From NCBI RefSeq assembly GCF_016031615.1, contig NZ_JACYXC010000001.1:1364001-1428000 (forward strand): a DNA stretch of 64,000 bases. The letters are read 5' to 3'. The stretch is from Streptomyces pactum (GTDB lineage Bacteria; Actinomycetota; Actinomycetes; Streptomycetales; Streptomycetaceae). The number at the start of each line of letters is the position of its first letter. Position 1 is the stretch's first letter. The translations under genes were made by a program, and so were the position numbers. The notes below the pieces were generated by a model. That model worked only from the letters and a program-made list of their open reading frames with translations. It was not told the DNA's origin and did not search any database. Positions 54,940-61,833 of this stretch are shown one piece after another.

Positions 54940-56249
54940 CCGCCACACCGGCGCAGTCCGCCTTCTGGTTCGTCTCCCCTCCCCACGCCCCGCGACCGAA
55001 CCGCCCCTGGCAGCCGCTGAGCGACCGGAACTTCTGGGAGCGCGACGACCGCAGGCCGGATGAGCAGCCGCTCTACGCACCACCGCCGCCCTGGGCGGAC
55101 GACCTGCACCGAGTGGCCCGCGCGGTCTTCCTCGCCGACAAGCACACGCGCCGGGACACCGTCTTCGACCAGTGGACGCGCCGCATCCGGCTTTCCGTAC
55201 CGGTCGCCGAGCCCGAGCGCTGGCAGCGGGTGCGCCCGCTGCTGACCGGCCTGCTGCGGACCATGACGGCCGATGTCTGGGAGCTGCAGTTACGGGCCAT
55301 GGAGCCCGGAGCCGCCACCCCGCTGCCCCTGTCCTTCGGGCCGGACGCCCGCGCCGCGGAGGTCGCCCTCTTCTCCGGCGGCCTGGACTCCCTGAGCTGG
55401 GCCGCGCGGCGCGCTGCGGTACCCACCGCGGACACCCTGCTCCTGGTCACCTTCGGAGAGCGGAACTTCGAGGCGCTCCAACGAGAGGTCCTTCAGTCCG
55501 TGTACCGGCGCCGCAGGCGCCCGGTCCGCCGGCTCCTGCTCAGCCAGACGGTGCGCAGGAGCGGTGACGGGCCGGAGCTGGAGCGCTCCACCCGCTCCCG
55601 CGGCTTCCTCTACGCGACGGCCGCGATCCGTGCCGCCGCCGCGGAAGGCGCCGCCGTAGCCCACATCCCGGAGAACGGGTACCTGGCGATCAACCCGCCG
55701 CTGAGCGCCGCCCGGTCGGCGGCCTGCTCCACCCGGTCCGTCCACCCGTGGACCCTCCACCAGCTGAACCGGCTCATCGCCGGTCTGGGCGGGGAGGTAC
55801 GCGTCGAGAACCCGCTCGCCGGGCTCACCAAGGGCCAGGTGTGCAGGGCCGCGCTGCGGGTCGCCGGTCTGACACCGCAGGAGCTGGGGAACACCCTGAG
55901 CTGTGGCACTCCGCCCCCACGCCGGCCGGGCGACGCGGACCTCCCCCACTGCGGGGTGTGCTACCCGTGTCTGGTGCGCCGCGCGGGCCTGCTGGCCGCT
56001 CTCGGCGAGGACGGCACCCCGTACGAGGCGGACCCCTGGGCACTGGACGCGGGCCACGACCGTGCCGTCCACTGGCGCGCCGTCCAGCGGTGGCTGCGCA
56101 GGCCGTACACCTCCCGCGACCTGATCGCCGACACCCCGCTTCCGCCGGGCGGCCCGGACCTGGACGAGGTGGTGCGGATCATCGACAGGGGCCGCGCCGA
56201 ACTGCTGGCGCTGATCCGCTCGGCCACGACGCGGGCGCGCGACGCCTGA
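54936..56249 (+). CDS. QueC-like PP-loop protein (QatC-like)
   Basis: The 437-residue product has a PP-loop ATP-pyrophosphatase motif in VALFSGGLDSLSWA (SGGLDS, 147-152) and a QueC-type four-cysteine zinc site: C323 in TLSCGTPPP and C339, C342, C345 in HCGVCYPCLVRRAG. QueC makes the deazaguanine preQ0, but this protein is twice QueC's length, with about 145 extra N-terminal residues, and no other queuosine genes are near. The size and layout match QatC, the QueC-like subunit of the Qat anti-phage system. It overlaps the upstream gene by four bases. QatA- and QatD-type genes are absent. Its position inside a BREX locus supports a defence role. Confidence 0.82.
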   Translation: MTATPAQSAFWFVSPPHAPRPNRPWQPLSDRNFWERDDRRPDEQPLYAPPPPWADDLHRVARAVFLADKHTRRDTVFDQWTRRIRLSVPVAEPERWQRVRPLLTGLLRTMTADVWELQLRAMEPGAATPLPLSFGPDARAAEVALFSGGLDSLSWAARRAAVPTADTLLLVTFGERNFEALQREVLQSVYRRRRRPVRRLLLSQTVRRSGDGPELERSTRSRGFLYATAAIRAAAAEGAAVAHIPENGYLAINPPLSAARSAACSTRSVHPWTLHQLNRLIAGLGGEVRVENPLAGLTKGQVCRAALRVAGLTPQELGNTLSCGTPPPRRPGDADLPHCGVCYPCLVRRAGLLAALGEDGTPYEADPWALDAGHDRAVHWRAVQRWLRRPYTSRDLIADTPLPPGGPDLDEVVRIIDRGRAELLALIRSATTRARDA

Positions 56250-56290
56250 ACGGTGGGCCGCCGCCGGTCGCGGACCGGCCCGTGCGGAGG

Positions 56291-56749
56291 TCAGGCTTGC
56301 GCTCGGTCGGCGGGGGCCGGCACCGGAGGCCGGGGCACCTCGGCCCAGACGACCTTTCCCGGCCCGTCCCGGTCGCTGATGCCCCAGCGGGCGGCCAGCG
56401 CCTCGAGCATCAGCAGACCCCGGCCGGACTCGGCATCCGCCGGGGGCTGCCGGAGGGCGGTATCTGGCCGCTTCTCGCTACAGCCGTCGGCGACCTCGAT
56501 ACGGATGGACTCCGCGGTGAGCACGAGGCGCAGCTCGAAGTCCCGGCCGGGTACGCGGCCATGGGTGACGGCGTTGGCCGCCAGCTCCCCGACGATCACG
56601 GCGGTGATATCCGAGGGCACGCTGGTGGGCGGGATGCCCCAGGCGTCGAGCCGCTCGACGACGAGGTGCCGCGCGAGGCGTGCGCTCCGGCGCGTGGAGC
56701 TGAACCGCCGGATGAACTCACTGGTGGGGGTGATGAATTCGGCTTTCAC
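56291..56749 (-). CDS. ATP-binding regulatory protein (HATPase, RsbW-like)
   Basis: The 152-residue product has a GHKL/HATPase fold like anti-sigma kinases: AVIVGELAANAVTHGRVPG is the N box near residue 50-68, IRIEVADGC the G1 box and SGRGLLMLEALAARWG the G2 region. Such small proteins accompany XRE/DUF397 pairs in Streptomyces, where they seem to act in developmental or stress control. It is divergent from the XRE gene with 133 bases between starts and convergent with the QueC-like gene. The residues needed for ATP binding look intact. The partner is unknown. Confidence 0.88.
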   Translation of the reverse strand: MKAEFITPTSEFIRRFSSTRRSARLARHLVVERLDAWGIPPTSVPSDITAVIVGELAANAVTHGRVPGRDFELRLVLTAESIRIEVADGCSEKRPDTALRQPPADAESGRGLLMLEALAARWGISDRDGPGKVVWAEVPRPPVPAPADRAQA

Positions 56750-56882
56750 AGCCCCGAGCGTGGCCCGGTGTGCCTACCGTGACCAGCAACGACTCTGGTA
56801 CGGAGAGTGCTGGTACGGGGGCGGACGACGGCCTGTCCGGGGCAGCGGCCGTGACCGGACGCACGGACGGGAGGTGACGGGC

Positions 56883-57776
56883 ATGGCGGAGACGCATGCG
56901 GACGCGGATGCCGGGCGAGGGCCGGGGCAACAGCGGCCGGAACCGATCGAGGACGGGGACGAGACGGTCGACCTCTTCCGGGCCGTCGGGAAACAGGTCA
57001 AGCTGCTACGAGAGCGGGCGGGGCTCACCCAGCGGGAGCTGGGCGACCGGCTCGGCTACGGGGAGGAGCTGATCTCCTCGGTCGAGCGCGGGCGCCGGAC
57101 ACCGCAGCCGGAGTTCCTCGACGCGGCGGACGACTGCCTGGACGCGGGCGGCCTGCTGAAGATCGCGAAGGAGGACGTGGTCCGGGCGAAGGCGAAGGCG
57201 CGGGTGAAGCATCCGGCGTGGTTCCGGGACTATGCGCGCTTGGAGCGGGAGGCGGTCGAGCTGAGCTTCTACAGCACGCTGACCGTGCCGGGGTTGCTCC
57301 AGACCGAGGGCTACGCGCGGGCCGTGTTCGCCAGCCGACAGCCGCTTCTGGACGAGGAGACCATCGAGCAACGGGTGGCCGCACGGCTGAGTCGCCAGGA
57401 AATCACCACCCGATGGCCACCGCCGATGGTGAGCGCTGTCATCCAGGAAGTGGTGCTGCTACAACCCTTGGGCGGGCGTGCCGTACGGAAGGGGCAGTTG
57501 GAGCAACTTCTGCGACTCGGGCGTATGCGGAACGTGCAGATTCAGGTGATGCCCACCGATCGCGAGGAACACGCAGGGATGGGTGGACCGTTCACGCTGC
57601 TCACCCCCAAGGGGCGGCCGCAACTCGCCTACCTTGAGGTCCAGAACTTGAGCCGCTTGATCACGGACCCCGAAGAGGTTCGTGTGCTCGCCACCAAATA
57701 TGGGAGCATCCGAGGACAGGCGCTCACTCCACAGGATTCACTCATCTTGATCGAGAAGTTGCTGGGAGCAGCATGA
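56883..57776 (+). CDS. XRE-family regulator with DUF5753 (Scr1-type)
   Basis: The 297-residue product has an N-terminal helix-turn-helix (LTQRELGDRLGYGEELISSVERG, split near residues 48-70) and the C-terminal DUF5753 domain, which contains LSFYSTLTVPGLLQTEGYAR and MPTDREEHAGMGGPFTLL. Proteins of this kind work with a DUF397 partner encoded next door and behave as repressors or toxin/antitoxin-like pairs. I start at the ATG at 56883, preceded by GGAGGTGA; the open frame extends upstream but is unsupported. Its stop overlaps the DUF397 gene as ATGA. It may control the genes around it. Confidence 0.93.
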   Translation: MAETHADADAGRGPGQQRPEPIEDGDETVDLFRAVGKQVKLLRERAGLTQRELGDRLGYGEELISSVERGRRTPQPEFLDAADDCLDAGGLLKIAKEDVVRAKAKARVKHPAWFRDYARLEREAVELSFYSTLTVPGLLQTEGYARAVFASRQPLLDEETIEQRVAARLSRQEITTRWPPPMVSAVIQEVVLLQPLGGRAVRKGQLEQLLRLGRMRNVQIQVMPTDREEHAGMGGPFTLLTPKGRPQLAYLEVQNLSRLITDPEEVRVLATKYGSIRGQALTPQDSLILIEKLLGAA

Positions 57777-57982
57777 ACATACAGGAAGCCCCGTACGACG
57801 CATATCAGCTGGTCTGGTTCAAGAGCAGCTACAGCGGTGACGAGGGCGGCGAGTGCGTGGAGGTCGCGGTCAGCCCTGATGCGGTTCACGTCCGGGATTC
57901 GAAGGACAGGACCGGCCCCCGGCTCACCTTCTCCGCCGCCGAATGGTCGGCCTTCGTCTCGTACGTCGCAGCACTCGACTGA
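57773..57982 (+). CDS. DUF397 domain protein
   Basis: The 69-residue product is a typical DUF397 protein. It has the block LVWFKSSYSGDEGGECVEVA (about residues 13-32) and VHVRDSKDRTGPRLTFSAAEW (about 38-58), ending in a short helix. It is made together with the XRE protein (4-base overlap), which it probably binds. A hairpin lies seven bases past its stop. It is the last plus-strand gene of the insert and is convergent with pglX. Confidence 0.95.
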   Translation: MNIQEAPYDAYQLVWFKSSYSGDEGGECVEVAVSPDAVHVRDSKDRTGPRLTFSAAEWSAFVSYVAALD

Positions 57983-57988
57983 ACGAGG

Positions 57989-58017
57989 GTGGGCCCCAGG
58001 CGTTGCCCGGGGCCCAC
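57989..58017. terminator. bidirectional hairpin between DUF397 gene and pglX
   Basis: A perfect 9-bp stem (57989-57997 with 58009-58017) with an 11-base loop fills most of the 43-base gap between the two convergent stops. It should terminate both transcripts and mark the right border of the insert in the BREX operon. Confidence 0.75.
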
Positions 58018-58025
58018 AACGTCGC

Positions 58026-61000
58026 CTACTCCTCAGCCGCCTTCTTCTTTGGTGTGGCCTTCTTCCTACCCCGCGTCTTCTTCTCCGGTCGCCAGGCTCG
58101 CAGGTCGGCCTCGCTCACGTGATGCTTGGCGCACAGCTCCTCGAAGAACGCCTGGAACTCATCGGCAGGGACAGCCTCCCACTCGGGGTCGTACTCCCCG
58201 TGCCACTGGTGCACCCACGGCATGATCTCCAGCAGACCGGCCAGCAGCGGCTTGATCCGATCCGATCCCCAACCGGCCTGCTGCGTCCGGTCCTCGATCA
58301 GGTTGAACAGTACCTGGGCCTGATCCTTGTGGTCCCAGCCGGCCCAACCGAGCAGGAGCGTCGAGTCGGCGTCCGGGCTCGCCTCCGGGTAGGAGATGAA
58401 CCGCTCCCTGGGTACGTCGAGCTTGCCGCGTTGCGCCCAATAGGATGGTTGCATAAAGTCACTCGGCTTGTACTTCGGTGGCACAGCGTTAATCAATTGC
58501 TTATCCTGTCGATCCTCCTCGCGCTGCCTCTCCCAGATTTCCTCCCACTGATTACGGCTTCGAAGTCCCGCTTCGGTATAGCGCATAGCCGCAAGGTAAG
58601 GGACGTGTTCGCTGAAGATGACTTCCGCAAGCACGTCAGCGAGTGCGAGATCAGGTTTACCAAGGTGGTCAGCTGCATAGAGTTCCGCAACCGATTTGAA
58701 GGCAGCATCGTCCCGAAAGACGTCAGCAATTTGACTAACGGTAAGCAGACGTGGCTGCTTCATGCCGTCCCGGAGGCTTCTCCAGATTTCAGGGGTGTCG
58801 ATCCGTGCAAGAAGCCATTCACAAAGAGCACTTCGCTCCTCTTTTTTCCAATTATCAACTTCCCAACGCCTCTTGCAATCCGGACGCTCGATCAGCGCAA
58901 GGTCGCCTCGCTTTTCGATAACCTCAATACGAGCCTGGACGATCTTTTGGTACCAGTCAGGCCAGCAAGAAGGAACCTCCTTGATGGGTACCGAGCCATG
59001 ACGCTCGAACCAGGCGGTGTCAGCACCATCGGGGGACGTTTTCCTAGCCAATGCGATCTCGAACGCCCGCTCCCCAAGTTTCAGCCCAGGGATTTCCTCA
59101 AGGTCACTCGACGTGACAATCCGCGCCTCTTCTGCGGACAGCAGGCCATAGGCATGGTAAATCTGCCAGTCCAACTCTTCCTGAAGAGCGATCATTTGCC
59201 GTCGTTTACGCTCGTACTCGGCGTGCGTTTTCCGCAGAGAGATTCGCGACGGCACCCCCTTAGCGCAATGAGCAGCGGGAGTGTACTCAAGCGAGGAGCG
59301 CGCGAGCTCATCCATCAATTTACCCAGGTCCGAAAAGTCACTCTCTGGAACCGGAAGGCGCTCCACAATCCCTCCCGTGAATTCCAGAGTCCATGACCAT
59401 GGATAGCCAGCAGCTCCTCCCCCTTGATGCTGGGCAGACTCCTTCATAAGGAAGCAGCAAGTCGAAGAGTTCAAAATTGCAAGCAGAGAGTAGAATCTGC
59501 CCATCTCAGCACCATTCGGCAGTTTGATGACGGGCGAATGGCGGTTGAACACACTACCCCCTCGATCGAGGGTAAAGTGGTTATGGGAGGCTTTAAAAGC
59601 AAAAATAAGAGAGACGGGATTCTCGTACGCAGAAGGGGTGTGCTGCATGTACATCCACCACTCTAGCCCTGCATCGCTCATTGTACCTTGAAAGGTACGC
59701 CGGGCCGTGAGGAGCGCCCTCCATGGCCACAACTCCCTGGCCATATCACCCTCGGATAGGGAGGGGTCATACGGGTACCAGATCCCTTCCTGCGGAACAG
59801 CGCGCCAATCACGCACAGACCTGCCAGTAATGAATGGCCTAATCGCACTCGATGGAGCCAGTGTGCGCAATGTTGAGCGAAGCGGGCGCGTAAAAGCCTC
59901 GTCAGCACCTGCCCGGATCGCGCGACCGATCGGCGGGTCAATAAATTCGCGCAGAATGGGCTTATTACGCGCAAGTACTTCACGAAGTGCATTTTTCCCG
60001 CTTCCGGGGAAAATCCATGGATGGCTTGCGAGAACAACCCGGTCGACAAGGCTGGCGGCCACCCACTCATTCTTTCCTTCCTCACCTCGCTTTGCGTAGC
60101 CGGTGAGCGACACCCAAGGGGGCGCGATCGCAGGGTTATCGGGTACGGAAACCGCTCCCTTGAGGGAGGAGATCATGCACACCGGAGAATCAATCCGTGG
60201 AAACTTATTCAATCCTACAATAATGGCCGTTGGCGTACCCTCCCTGTTGTGTCCCGGAATGTAGGCTCGGGCTGCATCGATTACATGAGTGACCTCGACC
60301 GTGGAAAGGAAGGTCTCGACTAGCCTTTTCCCCGTGGTCCGCTTCATGAAAGAGTTGGAAGTGATTTGCCCTACATGGCCGACCACACCGCCGTGCCGAT
60401 GCGCGCGAATCGCAAGTTCAAAGAAGCGCTGGGCAAAGGGCACCGACAGAGGGAACTTTCCCGAGCAACAGTATGCAGTCCGATAATTTTTGATCTCCTG
60501 ATCGTCGTTCACCTCAATGTACGGCGGATTCCCCACCACCACGTGATACGACCCCCGCCCCAGCAGGTCCACCCGCTTGGCGAACTCGCCGACGTCCTCC
60601 GTCGCGTACTGGAACGCCTCCCCCTCGCCGTCCTCAACGGCGAACAGGTCCAGCTCACCCTGGATACCCGCCGCCCCGCGCCCGTGCAGCAGCGAGTCGC
60701 CCACCGCCACGTTGATCGGGAACGCCGGCGCGTCCACCAGCCGTCCGGCGCCAGCCGCCCGCATGGCGGCGACAAGCAGCCGGAAGCGGGCGATGCTCAC
60801 CGCGAACGGGTTCTTGTCGCAGCCGTGGACGGAGTCCAGCGCGCGGCGGACCACCGTCCACTCGTCCGTCCCCGGCTCCGCCGCGCGCCACTTCTCCACC
60901 AGCCGTGCGAAGATGCCCAGCAGGAAGTGGCCGGAGCCGCACGCCGGGTCGATGGTCCGCAGGCCCCCCTCGGGCGCCAGCCCGAACTCCTCGATCGCCG

Positions 61001-61700
61001 GTTCCAGGGTCAGGTCGAGGATGAACTCCTCCACGAACTCCGGCGTCTGCAGCAGCGCGTACGTCTTCCGTGCGTGCTCGCTCAGGTCCTGGTAGAGGTC
61101 GCCGAGGAAGCGGGTGTCCCACTCCTCGTCGGTGAAGTCGTACAGGATCTCGCCGTCGGCCCCGCGCCGGCGCCAGAACGCCAGCAGCTCGGTCGCGGCC
61201 TCGTAGCTGGGGGTCAGCTCCCACAGCGGGTTGTGGCGGCGGTCGAAGAGGCCGGCCGCCGTCTCGTTGGCGTCGGCGAGGTGCTGGAACGCCTCGATCA
61301 GCCAGTCGCGGTTGTTCAGGTGCGGCTTCTCGCGGAAGAACTGCTCGTGCCGCTCCTCGGCGTCCCGCAGGCGCTCACCCGGGCCCGCCAGGAACGGCCA
61401 CTCGATCAGCTGGTTGTCCTCGCAGAAGCGGACGAAGACGCAGGCCAGCACCCATGCCGCCGCGGCCTGCGTGACGCGCTCGTCGCGCCACGCACCGTAC
61501 GTGGCGGCGGTCCGCTTGCCGTCGTACGCCCGCGCGTACTCCGCCTCCAGCCGGGTGCGGAACTCCTCGACCGACTCACTGCGCTCCCGCAGATCATCCT
61601 CGAGCTCCGCGACCTGCTTCTTCAGGTCCTTGAGCAGCCCCGTCCGGTCGACCCCGGCGCCCGTACGCGAACCCCCACCTACGACCGTCACTCTTCGCAT
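58026..61700 (-). CDS. pglX: BREX type 2 DNA methyltransferase PglX
   Basis: The product of 1224 residues is PglX, the adenine-specific DNA methyltransferase of the Pgl/BREX type 2 system. Motif I is DPACGSGHFLLGIF (starting at D251) and motif IV is VVGNPPYIEV (NPPY 391-394). A coiled-coil-like segment follows the start (LLKDLKKQVAELEDDLRERS). The C terminus is Lys-rich. Residues up to about 394 and after about 1087 have normal high GC, but the region between is much richer in A and T, suggesting a swapped target-recognition region. The ATG at 61700 follows GAGAGGG closely; a GTG at 61691 is possible. pglW ends 133 bases upstream. Its order in front of pglY is broken by about 4 kb of inserted genes. 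Confidence 0.95.
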   Translation of the reverse strand: MRRVTVVGGGSRTGAGVDRTGLLKDLKKQVAELEDDLRERSESVEEFRTRLEAEYARAYDGKRTAATYGAWRDERVTQAAAAWVLACVFVRFCEDNQLIEWPFLAGPGERLRDAEERHEQFFREKPHLNNRDWLIEAFQHLADANETAAGLFDRRHNPLWELTPSYEAATELLAFWRRRGADGEILYDFTDEEWDTRFLGDLYQDLSEHARKTYALLQTPEFVEEFILDLTLEPAIEEFGLAPEGGLRTIDPACGSGHFLLGIFARLVEKWRAAEPGTDEWTVVRRALDSVHGCDKNPFAVSIARFRLLVAAMRAAGAGRLVDAPAFPINVAVGDSLLHGRGAAGIQGELDLFAVEDGEGEAFQYATEDVGEFAKRVDLLGRGSYHVVVGNPPYIEVNDDQEIKNYRTAYCCSGKFPLSVPFAQRFFELAIRAHRHGGVVGHVGQITSNSFMKRTTGKRLVETFLSTVEVTHVIDAARAYIPGHNREGTPTAIIVGLNKFPRIDSPVCMISSLKGAVSVPDNPAIAPPWVSLTGYAKRGEEGKNEWVAASLVDRVVLASHPWIFPGSGKNALREVLARNKPILREFIDPPIGRAIRAGADEAFTRPLRSTLRTLAPSSAIRPFITGRSVRDWRAVPQEGIWYPYDPSLSEGDMARELWPWRALLTARRTFQGTMSDAGLEWWMYMQHTPSAYENPVSLIFAFKASHNHFTLDRGGSVFNRHSPVIKLPNGAEMGRFYSLLAILNSSTCCFLMKESAQHQGGGAAGYPWSWTLEFTGGIVERLPVPESDFSDLGKLMDELARSSLEYTPAAHCAKGVPSRISLRKTHAEYERKRRQMIALQEELDWQIYHAYGLLSAEEARIVTSSDLEEIPGLKLGERAFEIALARKTSPDGADTAWFERHGSVPIKEVPSCWPDWYQKIVQARIEVIEKRGDLALIERPDCKRRWEVDNWKKEERSALCEWLLARIDTPEIWRSLRDGMKQPRLLTVSQIADVFRDDAAFKSVAELYAADHLGKPDLALADVLAEVIFSEHVPYLAAMRYTEAGLRSRNQWEEIWERQREEDRQDKQLINAVPPKYKPSDFMQPSYWAQRGKLDVPRERFISYPEASPDADSTLLLGWAGWDHKDQAQVLFNLIEDRTQQAGWGSDRIKPLLAGLLEIMPWVHQWHGEYDPEWEAVPADEFQAFFEELCAKHHVSEADLRAWRPEKKTRGRKKATPKKKAAEE
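58440..60517 (-). other. low-GC segment of pglX (candidate swapped recognition region)
   Basis: Sample 60-base lines here contain about 45-55% G+C (48% at 59461, 45% at 59581, 55% at 58501, counted by eye), against about 72% at 60901 in the same gene. The frame remains open throughout. The right border falls directly after the NPPY motif and the left border before a conserved C-terminal block, so it covers the expected substrate-recognition region. Confidence 0.8.
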
Positions 61701-61833
61701 CCCTCTCGCCGCGCTGAGCCATCCGCCGCGAAAGCGGCAGTCCGGCCACTATCCTGCCAGCCCGGGAATGCCACCGTGACCGATCGCCGTGGGAGAGCTG
61801 CCCACGCGTGACCAGCGAAGCGCTACGGCACGG

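Noticed and set aside
53861..58025. A complete QatABCD system in the insert
   Set aside because: Only B-like and C-like genes were found; no KAP-type ATPase (QatA) or TatD-type nuclease (QatD) is present between pglX and pglY.
57837..59396. 519-codon plus-strand open frame antisense to pglX
   Set aside because: It runs across the DUF397 gene and the pglX 3' end in another frame and shows no domain; pglX on the minus strand has clear family motifs.
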